A DNA stretch of 64,000 bases from Lentisphaeria bacterium. Lineage in GTDB: Bacteria > Verrucomicrobiota > Lentisphaeria > Victivallales > UBA1829. The stretch covers positions 61,615 to 125,614 of the forward strand of contig DPDG01000114.1 of the NCBI GenBank assembly GCA_003526375.1. The letters run 5' to 3'. Below, one piece after another: positions 19,022 to 28,197 of this stretch. Position numbers and translations under genes: made by a program. Under the pieces are notes generated by a model that worked only from the letters and a program-made list of their open reading frames with translations, was not told where the DNA came from and ran no database searches. Each line of letters starts with the position of its first letter. The stretch's first letter is position 1.

Positions 19022-20992
19022 ATGGTCAAAAGATATTGGTCGCTTCTGTTCTGTTTGTTTTCCCTCGGGCTTTTTGCGGAAAATCCGCTCGGAATGCCGG
19101 AATACAGTCAGATTCTGGAAGTAAGCTTCAATACTGTGGAAGATGCGCAAAAAGCGGAGCTGGAAAAGCTGGAACTGCCCGACGGCAGGAAAATTGCATT
19201 TTCCACCCGGTGGGATGACACCAACAACCGTCACCTGAAAATGGCGCGGACTCTTGCCGGCCATGGCTGGAAAGGGACTTTTTATCTGTATGAATTTCAG
19301 AATAAACAAAGCGATCAAGCCGTTCCCGCCGAGATTTTGAAACTCGGTTCATCGCTTGGTTCCCATACGGTGGATCACCCGGATCTTCCGGGTCTGTTGC
19401 CGTCCGGCATTTTCTACCAGATTCTTGATCTGCGCGTGAGAGAGGAGGCCGCTTACAATACCTGCGTGACGGCTTTTGTACTGCCTTATACCTCCTGTTC
19501 CACCCGTTTTCAGGATCATGTGCCTCAAATGATCGGCGACATCCTGAAGCGCAGCGGGCATTTCGGCGGTCCCGAACCCTGGGGGAATGTCGCTGAACGT
19601 TACGGACTGAGCAGGACGATGTGGTTCGGCAGTTTTCTTTTCGGCATCAATGACCGCAGGCCTTCTCCGGAGTTGTTTCAAAAGGGACTTGCCCGCGGAT
19701 TGAAAGCGTTGCAGGACAAAAAATGGAAGGCGGGCCCGCATATCACGCTTGGACTTCATACATGGCAGAACAATGAAGGATTCAGAGTCCTGGACAGTAT
19801 TTTTGAAGAATACGGAGGGAACCCGGACTGGTGGTACTGCAACGAAAATGAGTATCTTGCATATCGTTATCAGTTTTTCCATACGGGCATCCGAAAGAAA
19901 TCCGTAAATGGCAGGACCGCCGTTTTTGAGATCACCAGAATTGCTGCTCCCGAATTGGGACACAATATTCCGCTGTCCGTCAAAACCGATGGCAAGGTTG
20001 TTTCCGCTGTGCTGGATTCCATGCCGCTGAATATTTCGGACGGCATATTTTCTCTGCCTCATGACCGCAGCCGCATGGTTCCTGTCGAGGTGGAACTGGT
20101 GCGCTTTGCCGGGAACAGCCCGGAAACAGTCAGGCTGACAAAGTTTCCGGCATCCGTTCAAATGGCGTTTCATGAACGGGAAAACAGAATTGATTTTTCC
20201 TTTATCCCGGCGGACTCGTCTGCGAAATTTCAGAATGTCTCCCTTGTGCTGCGTCTGCCGCCTGCCTGGAAAGACGGCGTTAAGCGCGTGACTCTGCCGG
20301 TTGTGAAGGAGAAAGCAGTTGTTTCATTTCCGCTTGGCGCACAGGATTTGCGATCCGGTTTCGGGGAGGGCGATTATCATTTTTATCTTCAGGCTGACAT
20401 GCTCTGCAACGGGATTCCCAAGCGCATCCATGCCGTTATGACGGTGAAGCGCGACATGGAAAGGACGGATGCTCCGCGGGATAATGCTTATGCCGTCGGT
20501 CCGCTTGCCGCAGGGACGTTCACATCGGTTTTACTGGAAAAGCTTTCCAGCCCGTCGGCGGATTTGACGGATTTCGGGGTGAAATCCATTGAAAAATGGC
20601 ATCCGGCTCCCAGGGGCGACCGGGCGACGCCGGCATTGTCTCCGGTTTTGGAGGATGGACGCTGGAAAAAGGAAGCGGAGGAGTTCCGCAGGAAACAGAA
20701 CGGCGAATTTGCGTTCGTTCTGGAATTTGAATCCCCCTCTGCGGAACGGTATCACCTGCTGTTGAATCTGTGGAATGCAAAACAGATTTCCGCAATTTAC
20801 ATCAACGGCAGAGCATATCAATTCAGGCGCCCGTGTCCGTTTACCTCTCTTGCCGGCCGGAATCGGATTGTGCTGGTTTATCCGGTGGCAAAGAACAGAA
20901 CGCCCTCCACGCAGATGGTTTCCGTTTCCAAGGGAACCAGCATGTTCGATCACGTGAAATTCGTGCCCGTGGAGAACGGAAAACAGAGATAA
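19022..20992 (+). CDS. Secreted polysaccharide deacetylase-like protein
   Basis: A 656-residue exported protein: signal peptide MVKRYWSLLFCLFSLGLFA, then a NodB-like domain (IAFSTRWDDTN at about 60-70, GSSLGSHTVDHPDL with the SHxxxH metal pair). Two beta-rich regions follow, the last resembling a carbohydrate-binding module (HLLLNLWNAKQISAIYINGR). NodB enzymes remove N- or O-acetyl groups from glycans; the WDD motif supports an active site, but the substrate is unknown. It lies 40 bases after pyk and is followed by a bidirectional terminator. Confidence 0.8.
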   Translation: MVKRYWSLLFCLFSLGLFAENPLGMPEYSQILEVSFNTVEDAQKAELEKLELPDGRKIAFSTRWDDTNNRHLKMARTLAGHGWKGTFYLYEFQNKQSDQAVPAEILKLGSSLGSHTVDHPDLPGLLPSGIFYQILDLRVREEAAYNTCVTAFVLPYTSCSTRFQDHVPQMIGDILKRSGHFGGPEPWGNVAERYGLSRTMWFGSFLFGINDRRPSPELFQKGLARGLKALQDKKWKAGPHITLGLHTWQNNEGFRVLDSIFEEYGGNPDWWYCNENEYLAYRYQFFHTGIRKKSVNGRTAVFEITRIAAPELGHNIPLSVKTDGKVVSAVLDSMPLNISDGIFSLPHDRSRMVPVEVELVRFAGNSPETVRLTKFPASVQMAFHERENRIDFSFIPADSSAKFQNVSLVLRLPPAWKDGVKRVTLPVVKEKAVVSFPLGAQDLRSGFGEGDYHFYLQADMLCNGIPKRIHAVMTVKRDMERTDAPRDNAYAVGPLAAGTFTSVLLEKLSSPSADLTDFGVKSIEKWHPAPRGDRATPALSPVLEDGRWKKEAEEFRRKQNGEFAFVLEFESPSAERYHLLLNLWNAKQISAIYINGRAYQFRRPCPFTSLAGRNRIVLVYPVAKNRTPSTQMVSVSKGTSMFDHVKFVPVENGKQR

Positions 20993-21025
20993 AACGGGAA
21001 GTCGTTTGTGTGCTTCCCGTTTTTT
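20991..21025. terminator. Bidirectional rho-independent terminator
   Basis: AAAACGGGAAG (20991-21001) pairs with CTTCCCGTTTT (21013-21023) around an 11-base loop. A-runs and T-runs flank both sides, serving both convergent genes. Confidence 0.92.
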
Positions 21026-21031
21026 GCAAGG

Positions 21032-22945
21032 TTATTTGTCCCGGATCATTGGAGCGGTATCGCGCGGGATCAGAATATTTTCCGGCGCGGTGGAGACGAG
21101 AGGAAGAAGCGGAGCGCCGACTCGGAACCGCATATCTTCGTGGACATAGGGGAATCTCACACTCCAGATTTCCGTTTCTGCGGTATTTCCCCGCTTATAA
21201 ACCAGTTGGCGGATACTGTCGCTCTTGCTGAATGACGCCATGCTCCTGCCGGATGGATCCAGAAGTTCGGCGCCTACGGGTTCTCCGAGGTCCGGCGCAA
21301 CTTCAAGTCTGATGTCCGCCGCTCCGGCAGGCACCATGAAATAAAATCTTGCCCCCGATGCGTAAAACATCCCGGTTCTCGTATCCGCCAGAATGGCTTG
21401 TCCCGGCTGCCCGGAAGCCAGGGCGACGGCATGCAGTCCGGTATTGACCTCCAGCAGCATGACCTCGCTGCCGCTGTTTTTCTTTAATATATAGGATTGG
21501 CTGGGCTTCGTGATTTTGAATTGATCCACCGGAGTGCCGTTCGAGTCTTTCACATCGACCGTTATATTGATGGGATTTTTGTAGATTTTCCTGACGGTAA
21601 AATCCAGTTTGACAGGTTTGCCGGATTCGACATATTGCAGAATTTTGAATTTTTTGCGGAAGAATTTGCTCTTTGCCTCTTTTTTCCCTTTTCCGCCGGG
21701 AACCAGTTGTTTCAGATCGACGGTTGCGACTTTGAAGTTTTTTATTGCTTCATCGGGCTTATTGGCGAGCATGAATTTCCGGAAATCGAACTTGCTTTCC
21801 TTACCGTTCTTTTCCTGAATATTCAAGCTGCCCTGAATGCCGGTCACACCGGCGCCCGAGAGACTTTGAAATTCCAGCGGACGGCTTCCGCCTGTGATGA
21901 TTTTACTGTTTTCAAAGGCAATTCCGGCAATATCCGGCAGCAGATTTGTACTGACGGTGACAGTCGACGCACCGGTATTTCCATTGTCGATCAGGCAGTT
22001 TTTGAACAGGACCTTCATTGCATCTTCCTGAAGATTGCTCAAAATGACGGAATTGGATTTTGCGGAATCCATCCGGCAGTTTTCAAAGACGACATTTCCT
22101 TTTACGGGTGTTGTACCGCTCGCGCTGAGCATCATATTGATTCGGTTTCCGGTCAGCCTGCAGTTGCGGAAAGTTACGGAAAGCGGCTTTGTCTGTGCCG
22201 TCAGCAAGTTCAGATAAAGCAGAATGCCGACCGCATTATTCTCGAATTCACAGTCGCTGATCTCACAGCCGGTGATCCATTCATCCGGTTTATTCGGCTC
22301 GAAATCAATGCCCGCCATGGGAGGGGTTCCCGCCGTATTGCTGAATTTACTGTGACGGATTTTCAGTCCGTCCACGCTGATGACACTGATCCCCTGGCGG
22401 TGATGATCCGAGGCTGTTACCTGTTCGATAACGACATTCCGGCATCCCCGCATCCGGGAAGATGTGCCGATATAGATACCGTCACCGCCGCTTGATTCCA
22501 GAGAGAGCCCGGAGACGAGAACGTTCTCGCATCCTCTGAAACAGAGTGTATTGCGCCATTCGGAAGGCTTGTACCGCTTGATGTCCTGATAGTCTTTTTT
22601 ATTCATGACCAGCCGCACCTTGCCATTGCCTTTCAGGGATATGTTTTTGCAGTCCGTTGCCTCGAACAGAGAATCGTTCAGCCCGTGGAAAGCGCCCGGA
22701 AGAGCTCGGACGGTTACACCGTCGGCAAAGGTGAGTTCCAGATCGGAACGCAGGCGGATCTTATCAACGATCCAGTCTTTTCCCATATTGTCGACAAGAA
22801 TTTTCGGTGCGCCGGAATCAATTGCTTTCTGCAGGCATTCCGTGGCATTTTCCGCATGGAACCCCCATTGACTCGCTTTTACTGCGTCACTGCCGAATGC
22901 AGAGATCATTCCGCAGCAAAGAAACATTATGATCAGCCGTTTCAT
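21032..22945 (-). CDS. Secreted right-handed beta-helix protein
   Basis: A 637-residue exported protein with signal MKRLIIMFLCCGMISAFGSDA. Residues about 40-370 are repeated coils typical of the pectate-lyase/parallel beta-helix fold, with stacked motifs such as NVLVSGLSLESSGGDGIYIG, GLKIRHSKFSNT and CEISDCEFENNAVGILL. A non-helical C-terminal part looks like a beta-sandwich. Such proteins bind or cut polysaccharides; no catalytic residues could be assigned. A pseudopilin gene lies just upstream on the same strand, a pairing typical of this group. Confidence 0.78.
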   Translation of the reverse strand: MKRLIIMFLCCGMISAFGSDAVKASQWGFHAENATECLQKAIDSGAPKILVDNMGKDWIVDKIRLRSDLELTFADGVTVRALPGAFHGLNDSLFEATDCKNISLKGNGKVRLVMNKKDYQDIKRYKPSEWRNTLCFRGCENVLVSGLSLESSGGDGIYIGTSSRMRGCRNVVIEQVTASDHHRQGISVISVDGLKIRHSKFSNTAGTPPMAGIDFEPNKPDEWITGCEISDCEFENNAVGILLYLNLLTAQTKPLSVTFRNCRLTGNRINMMLSASGTTPVKGNVVFENCRMDSAKSNSVILSNLQEDAMKVLFKNCLIDNGNTGASTVTVSTNLLPDIAGIAFENSKIITGGSRPLEFQSLSGAGVTGIQGSLNIQEKNGKESKFDFRKFMLANKPDEAIKNFKVATVDLKQLVPGGKGKKEAKSKFFRKKFKILQYVESGKPVKLDFTVRKIYKNPINITVDVKDSNGTPVDQFKITKPSQSYILKKNSGSEVMLLEVNTGLHAVALASGQPGQAILADTRTGMFYASGARFYFMVPAGAADIRLEVAPDLGEPVGAELLDPSGRSMASFSKSDSIRQLVYKRGNTAETEIWSVRFPYVHEDMRFRVGAPLLPLVSTAPENILIPRDTAPMIRDK

Positions 22946-22972
22946 TTTTTCATTGCTCCCGCTTGTTTTTCA

Positions 22973-23764
22973 TCAATATCCCTGATAGTATTTTACCAGA
23001 TCGCTTTCCTTCGGTGCTTTCCAGAGCCAGATGCGTTCATCGTAAGCCAGCACATAATTCACGGTCTCGACATGGCCGTCTCCGTAGACATTGTTGGCTC
23101 CGCCTTTATGGGCTCTGTCGATTCCGATGGAGGCGCTCTTGTAACGGGCGATCAGTGCGACTCCGTTTCCTGTTCCATACTTCATGGAAACCCCGGTTCT
23201 GTCGCCATCCTGTCTGTAACAGGTCCAGTTGTCTCCCCACAGAACTGTCCGGCTGAGATAACGGTTCGGCTGTGACAGTTGCAGCCACCTGTCTACGGTA
23301 TCGAACACATTGGAGGGGCCGATGTAGTAATTGTATCCGTAACTGTCATATACACGCAGAGAGTTGAACATGTATCCCGGCTTCGAGTCAGTCGGGCAGA
23401 GCAGGAGTTTGCTTGTTCTGTATGCCGAGGCGCCGGCGCCGCGGATGCTGGTCGGGACAATTTTATTTTTTGTCAGGTATTCCACCCATGTGCAGGGTCT
23501 CCCATCGGAACGTACGGAACGGTCAAGAATATGCGCGCTCAATAATCGTTCCTTATAGTCATTGGCATAGAGGAACCATACCACTCCGAGCTGTTTCAGG
23601 TTGCTGCGGCAGCTGGCGCCTTGCGCTACGCCGCGCGCCGCATTCAATGCCGGCAGAAGCATCGCCGCAAGAATCGCGATGATCGCAATAACGATGAGCA
23701 ATTCTATAAGGGTGAAAGTCCGCAAATGCGGGGTGTTATGGAGTGGGGATTGGTGTCTTGTCAT
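22973..23764 (-). CDS. Type IV pseudopilin-like protein (prepilin motif)
   Basis: A 263-residue protein with a short basic leader (MTRHQSPLHNTPHLR) and the prepilin cleavage/methylation segment TFTLIELLIVIAIIAILAAM, then a globular domain ending in HKGGANNVYGDGHVE, the H-x-DGHV motif common in DUF1559/GspG-like proteins of Lentisphaerota and Planctomycetota. Its role is unproven. AAAGGA lies 7 bases upstream of the ATG at 23764. It is 27 bases from the beta-helix gene and probably co-transcribed with it. Any upstream promoter would have to lie between it and the IS element. Confidence 0.88.
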   Translation of the reverse strand: MTRHQSPLHNTPHLRTFTLIELLIVIAIIAILAAMLLPALNAARGVAQGASCRSNLKQLGVVWFLYANDYKERLLSAHILDRSVRSDGRPCTWVEYLTKNKIVPTSIRGAGASAYRTSKLLLCPTDSKPGYMFNSLRVYDSYGYNYYIGPSNVFDTVDRWLQLSQPNRYLSRTVLWGDNWTCYRQDGDRTGVSMKYGTGNGVALIARYKSASIGIDRAHKGGANNVYGDGHVETVNYVLAYDERIWLWKAPKESDLVKYYQGY

Positions 23765-23959
23765 TTTGTATTCCTTTCCTATTATGTAAAAGTCAAGGGG
23801 CTGAGCCCTCTTTTTTACGTTGTTTTGTTGTTTTCTTTGTTGTTTCTTCATTTTTGCCTCGAAAGACAAAAATCCGACCTCTGCAATTTCTTGCAGTTTT
23901 ATTATTCTTTGAAACTGTTTCTGTTTTCTGATCCAATCAAAAATCGGACACTATTATTG

Positions 23960-24115
23960 GCAACGGGAGCCGAGGCTCTCTTGCATTTTGCTGTTCCATT
24001 CAAAAATAGTACTCGTAAACTTGGGTTATGCTCATTTTTCAGGGCAAGAAAGGAACAAACGACGTACTATCAAAACCGAACTTCCGTTTTCACAGCAAAA
24101 CAGATCATAACCGAA
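23960..24115 (-). ncRNA. Candidate bridge RNA region of the IS110 element
   Basis: The non-coding stretch 3' of the transposase has three distant complementary pairs: 23986-23994 with 24092-24100 (TTTTGCTGT/ACAGCAAAA), 24006-24012 with 24064-24070 (ATAGTAC/GTACTAT), and 24024-24030 with 24106-24112 (GGTTATG/CATAACC). The first two nest; the third crosses them as a pseudoknot or alternative fold. A local hairpin sits at 23965-23980. Bridge RNAs of IS110 elements are structured RNAs at this kind of position. The assignment is inferred. Confidence 0.4.
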
Positions 24116-24125
24116 TCAAATCTAT

Positions 24126-25181
24126 TTATTTCGTGCGAGGCAGCAGTTCCACGAATTTCCGGTTCTGAAGCCAGACCGCACGAATGGAAAGTAAAAGCTT
24201 CTTTGCAATGATTGAAATCGCCCGTTGCGGACACATTCCTTTTGCCAGCATCGCGCCGTATTTCGCCCGGTATTCCAAGTTGAATCTTATCGCTCGCCAG
24301 GACGATTCGATCAGAAGATAATGCAACTGCTTTTTCTTCCGGTTTCCGCCGAATTTGATTTCCTCGTGTTCTCCGCTGCCGACCGTATGCGGAGCAAGCC
24401 CCACGTACGAATTCAGCGAATCCTTATTGGGAAATCGTGACAAATCCCACAGTTCCGCCTGTAGAACGACCGCCGTGCGAAAGCCGATTCCCGGAATGCT
24501 TTCCAAGTTGTCCTGAACCTTTTCCCGGTTCAAATGCTTCAGACATTCCCGTTCGTCGCGGATTATCCGAATTCGCTCTTCCCGCAGAAAACGCAATTCG
24601 CGCAAGTCGCTCTGCAATGCGTAGTCATGCCGTTTTGCAGCATCCGATTCCATGATTTTCAATGAGCCTCCGGACCAACTTCTGAACTTCAAGCCGAGAA
24701 AAAACAGATGGCTGTGAATCCGATTCTTGATCCGGACAATATTTCCGGTCAGCTTCGTCTCGCGCCTCGTCAGATTCCTCAATTCCAAGTTCGCCGGCTC
24801 CGGGATGTATATTCCTTCCAGACTGCCATTCTCCAACTCTCTCGCCAGCTTCCGGCTGTCCAAACTGTCACTCTTGTATTCCCGTTCCTTTCCGCTCGTC
24901 GGCACATCCGCCGGATTGATCACGATATTCTTCACGCCCAGCTCGCACAGTGTCCGATGCGCTTCAAAGCCGCTGAATCCAGCCTCATATACACTCCGGT
25001 ATTCCGCATCCGGATAGTTCTTCCTCAAATGTCGAACCAGTTCAAGGACTTCTGGATTCATGCTGAAATTGGCGATCTGCTGGTTGCAATGCCGAATACT
25101 TACATGCCAACTGTTTTTATGTACGTCAATTCCGCAATAAATCACTTGACCTTTGAACGATACCGTGCTACATTCTTTCAT
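24126..25181 (-). CDS. IS110-family DEDD transposase
   Basis: A 351-residue recombinase, full length and apparently intact. The RuvC-like catalytic residues are D19 (CGIDVHKNS), E66 (YEAGFSG), D105 and D108 (KSDSLDSRK). The C-terminal Transposase_20 domain has SIPGIGFRTA (about 228-237) and a SSWRAIRF segment around the expected serine (S293/S294). It recombines DNA using a bridge RNA. AAGG lies 6 bases before the ATG. Confidence 0.95.
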   Translation of the reverse strand: MKECSTVSFKGQVIYCGIDVHKNSWHVSIRHCNQQIANFSMNPEVLELVRHLRKNYPDAEYRSVYEAGFSGFEAHRTLCELGVKNIVINPADVPTSGKEREYKSDSLDSRKLARELENGSLEGIYIPEPANLELRNLTRRETKLTGNIVRIKNRIHSHLFFLGLKFRSWSGGSLKIMESDAAKRHDYALQSDLRELRFLREERIRIIRDERECLKHLNREKVQDNLESIPGIGFRTAVVLQAELWDLSRFPNKDSLNSYVGLAPHTVGSGEHEEIKFGGNRKKKQLHYLLIESSWRAIRFNLEYRAKYGAMLAKGMCPQRAISIIAKKLLLSIRAVWLQNRKFVELLPRTK

Positions 25182-25258
25182 GGCTGACCTTCTTTATTGT
25201 AGATGTTTTAACTGTTTGCGAGTCGCTCTTCCATTGCGTCGTCGCCTTATATACAGTA

Positions 25259-26464
25259 TCACATCATCTTTTGAGAGTCAGCCTCTTTTTTCGCGATTAC
25301 ACCTCGCTTCCTTTTACCATAGCAACTTGATATTTTATTTGGCTGATTTTTTTTGCTTCCGGAGTCCGGGATTGTTGAAAGACGGCGTATTGCTTTGGCG
25401 GCGTCTTCCGTATGTTCTGTCCAGTAGGGATACCCTCTTTTTCCTGTCGGAATACGGATATGGAGCTCAGGAGAAAGGAGCCTGCCGCACGGCGTCGGGA
25501 GAAGCGCTTCTTTGACCAGTTCCGCTGCCAGTCTGGAAAGATTGTGCTGAACCGAGCTGATCGGCAGCGGGTAGTTCCTGATTACCTGATCATTGTTGAA
25601 GCCTCCGAGAAGGAGGTTGCGATATTTCCTGTAGCCGGGTTGCAGCAGACAGTTTCCGCCTCCGACGGCGAAAGAGTCGTTCATATAAACGATTCCCCGG
25701 ATGGCGGGAAAGTCATGAAGCAGGCGTGCTGTGGTCTCGAATCCGTGATGTTCCCAGCTTGCATGGGGATCGGAGACATAAAAATCAATGTCTTCCATCG
25801 GATAGATGAAACGTTTTGTGATCTCCTGCCCGCTCAGTTCCGGGTATGCGCGCATCAGAGCGCCGAACCCGTGACAGCCCGGATTGCACTGCTTTTTCTC
25901 GCAAATCAGCCGGAAGTTGTCTCCGATCTGCGATCTGAAGTAGCGTATCAGAGCTTCGCCGCCGATAAAAAGACAGCTTTTGACCCAGCGGGGAAATGTG
26001 GCGGCGATTCCGACGGAATTAATCCCGGATGCTTCCAGCTCCGCCATGATTTCCTGCTGTCCGAAGGGTTGTCCGAGAAAGACGAAGGATTCCACGCCGC
26101 GCCCGATCAGTTCACGGACTTTTTTCAGATTGGCTTCGGCGTCATCGCTGAATGCATTGTAATAAGCGGCATATCCCAGTCTGTCGAAACCGGTCGTCAG
26201 GCGCAATGTGAGCGCCATGATATGTTCCTCGTCATTCATCTGCGCCCTTGAATTCATGATTGCAACGGTGCGGGTTTTCTGCCTGCGCAGGAGCTTGTAG
26301 CCGAAACTGACCTGGTACCCCATCTCTTTTGCAACCCTGCGGACGCGCTCCTTGGTTGCTTCCGAGCTGTAATTGTTCGGACGGTTGTTGAGAATCTCGG
26401 AAACGCTTGCGACGGACAAGCCGACTGTCGCGGCAATTTCTTTCAATGACACTCTGGCTGGCAT
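25259..26464 (-). CDS. LacI-family transcriptional regulator
   Basis: A 401-residue repressor with the N-terminal LacI helix-turn-helix (SLKEIAATVGLSVASVSEIL, residues 6-25), a hinge, and a periplasmic-binding-protein-like effector domain (TVAIMNSRAQMND onward, GIVYMNDSFAVG near the second lobe). The last 45 residues are polar and low in family character, ending at the IS junction region, so the C-terminus may have been altered. Two 15-base palindromes in its own promoter strongly suggest autoregulation. It may also have controlled the pseudopilin/beta-helix genes, now cut off by the IS. The effector is unknown, probably a sugar. Confidence 0.92.
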   Translation of the reverse strand: MPARVSLKEIAATVGLSVASVSEILNNRPNNYSSEATKERVRRVAKEMGYQVSFGYKLLRRQKTRTVAIMNSRAQMNDEEHIMALTLRLTTGFDRLGYAAYYNAFSDDAEANLKKVRELIGRGVESFVFLGQPFGQQEIMAELEASGINSVGIAATFPRWVKSCLFIGGEALIRYFRSQIGDNFRLICEKKQCNPGCHGFGALMRAYPELSGQEITKRFIYPMEDIDFYVSDPHASWEHHGFETTARLLHDFPAIRGIVYMNDSFAVGGGNCLLQPGYRKYRNLLLGGFNNDQVIRNYPLPISSVQHNLSRLAAELVKEALLPTPCGRLLSPELHIRIPTGKRGYPYWTEHTEDAAKAIRRLSTIPDSGSKKNQPNKISSCYGKRKRGVIAKKEADSQKMM

Positions 26465-26482
26465 ACGAATTTCTTCTCCTGC

Positions 26483-26497
26483 ACGAAATTATTTCGT
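26483..26497. promoter_or_regulatory. LacI operator O1, palindrome
   Basis: ACGAAATTATTTCGT, a 15-base inverted repeat with 6-base arms, lies just downstream of the -10 box of the lacI-type gene, where binding would block transcription. Confidence 0.75.
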
Positions 26498-26504
26498 TAG
26501 CTGT

Positions 26505-26533
26505 AATATAAGGAGTTCCGGATGCGATGTCAA
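26505..26533 (-). promoter_or_regulatory. Sigma-70 promoter of the LacI-type gene
   Basis: The minus strand reads TTGACA (26533-26528), a 17-base spacer, and TATATT (26510-26505). The promoter sits between the two operator palindromes. Confidence 0.8.
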
Positions 26534-26539
26534 ATTCAT

Positions 26540-26554
26540 ACGAAATATTTTCGT
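26540..26554. promoter_or_regulatory. LacI operator O2, palindrome
   Basis: ACGAAATATTTTCGT has the same 6-base arms as O1. It lies directly upstream of the -35 box, 57 bases centre to centre from O1. The rest of 26555-26740 has no gene; a weak plus-strand TTGACT-17-TAGTTT (26672-26700) could serve the next operon. Confidence 0.75.
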
Positions 26555-26740
26555 GAAAAAATCGGGAAACGGTTCGGGCAGGACAGGCAAAAGATACGGC
26601 ATCGGCTTTTTAACATCTCGCTTACCGCATCACTCATCATTTCATTTTCATATTTTTTTCAGAATTTTCATTTGACTTTCTCATAGTTCAGATGTAGTTT
26701 TTAATTAGTAAACATATAACTAAACACATAGAGTGATCTT

Positions 26741-28195
26741 ATGAATGGATGTTATGACATTGCGGTCATCGGGGCGGGCGTGACCGGGGCGGCGACTGCG
26801 GCAGCTTTGTCACGTTACCGTCTGAACGTGGCCCTGCTGGAAAAAGAGGCGGATGCCGGTTTCGGCGTATCCAAAGCGAATTCAGGTATTGTGCATGGCG
26901 GATTCCATTATCCTTTGACTACACTCAAGGGACGTCTGGAGATTCTCGGGAACCTGATGTTCGAAAAGCTCCATTATGAGCTCGGTTTTCCTTATCGCAG
27001 ATGCGGGATCATTGTCGCCGCATTTTCGGAGGAGGAAGTGGCGGAGGTACGCCGTCTTTACCGTCAGGGTGTGGAAAACCGGGTGCCGCGGATCGAGCTC
27101 TGTTCCGCGGAACGGATGCTGGAACTGGAACCGAAGCTTGCGCCCGATGTCGCCGGGGGGCTTTATGCGCCCGGCGGAGGTGTCGTGGAACCTTACCGTT
27201 ACGTCTTTTCCCTGCTTGAGCTGGCGAAACGCAACGGAGTTGAATTTCTTCCAAACTGTAAACTTGAAAACGCTTCCTTTGCAGACGGCGCATGGACTTT
27301 GCAGGCGCATGACGGACGCAGGATCAGAGCGAAGTATGCGGTCAATGCCGCGGGACTTCATGCGGATGATGTTTCCCGGATATTCGGTGCGGAGGAGTTC
27401 AGGATTTCAGCGCGCAAAGGCGAGGAATATCTGCTGGACCGGACCTCTGCGGCGTATCCGTCCAAAGTGGTCTTTCCTGTTCCTGTGAAACATTCCAAGG
27501 GCGTGCTTGTGATTCCGACTGTGGACGGGACGACGATGGTCGGGCCGACCGCGGAAATTGTCGGGGACAAAGAGGATCATTCCACCACGGCGGAAAACAG
27601 GAGTGCTGTGTTCCGTCAGGCGAGGCGGATGGTGCCCGCTGTATCGGAGCGCGATCTGATTACCGGTTTCAGCGGTTCGCGCCCGGTTATGGAGGGCAAT
27701 GATTTTTATATCGCCTTTTCAAAGAAGGTGGAAAACCTGATTCAGGCGGCGGGAATCCAGTCGCCGGGATTGACGGCATCTCCGGCGATTGCCGGATATA
27801 TCTGCGGACTGCTCCGTGAAAACGGGGTCCGTCTTGAAGAAAAGGCGCAGTTTGCATCCATGCTGGAACCTCCGGTTCAGATTCGGAGACAATCTGCCGA
27901 AGAAGCGGACCGGCTTCATAAGGAAGATCCGGCGTGGACCAATATCATCTGCCGCTGTGAGAAGATTTCCGAGGCGGAGATTGTGGACGCAATCCGGCAC
28001 GGGCATACTACGCTGGATGGAATTAAATTCTATACCCGTGCGGGCATGGGGCGCTGTCAGGGCGGTTTCTGTTCCTATAAAATCCTCAAGATCATTGCGA
28101 GGGAAACCGGAATGTCTTTGGAGGAAGCTACGAAGCGCGGCGGGAACACCGGATTCATTTCCGGGCATCTCGGAGATATGGGAAAGAGGGGTTGA
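26741..28195 (+). CDS. GlpA-like FAD-dependent dehydrogenase with BFD [2Fe-2S] domain
   Basis: A 484-residue flavoprotein resembling the large subunit of anaerobic glycerol-3-phosphate dehydrogenase and related hydroxyacid oxidases. FAD binding: AVIGAGVTGAATAAALSRY; DAO core with SKANSGIVHGGFHYP. The C-terminal BFD-like domain has four cysteines (C404, C406, C439, C444) for an iron-sulfur cluster. It is first in an operon with a second FAD/NAD oxidoreductase and a DUF1667 protein, the usual partners of this type. Substrate (glycerol-3-phosphate or another 2-hydroxy compound) is inferred from family only. Confidence 0.88.
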   Translation: MNGCYDIAVIGAGVTGAATAAALSRYRLNVALLEKEADAGFGVSKANSGIVHGGFHYPLTTLKGRLEILGNLMFEKLHYELGFPYRRCGIIVAAFSEEEVAEVRRLYRQGVENRVPRIELCSAERMLELEPKLAPDVAGGLYAPGGGVVEPYRYVFSLLELAKRNGVEFLPNCKLENASFADGAWTLQAHDGRRIRAKYAVNAAGLHADDVSRIFGAEEFRISARKGEEYLLDRTSAAYPSKVVFPVPVKHSKGVLVIPTVDGTTMVGPTAEIVGDKEDHSTTAENRSAVFRQARRMVPAVSERDLITGFSGSRPVMEGNDFYIAFSKKVENLIQAAGIQSPGLTASPAIAGYICGLLRENGVRLEEKAQFASMLEPPVQIRRQSAEEADRLHKEDPAWTNIICRCEKISEAEIVDAIRHGHTTLDGIKFYTRAGMGRCQGGFCSYKILKIIARETGMSLEEATKRGGNTGFISGHLGDMGKRG

Positions 28196-28197
28196 AT

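Larger units (their letters stand above)
23900..25240 (-). mobile_element. IS110-family insertion sequence (ends approximate)
   Basis: A single DEDD transposase is flanked by a long 3' non-coding region (about 230 bases) and a short 5' region. This layout fits the IS1111-type branch of IS110, which has its bridge RNA downstream of the transposase. The octamer AACTGTTT occurs on both sides (23913-23920 and 25210-25217) and might mark the edges, but I cannot prove the ends. The element separates the pseudopilin/beta-helix pair from a LacI regulator. Confidence 0.55.

Noticed and set aside
17479..19029. A 516-residue minus-strand frame opposite pyk
   Set aside because: Shadow frame produced by codon bias; pyruvate kinase motifs on the plus strand are complete.
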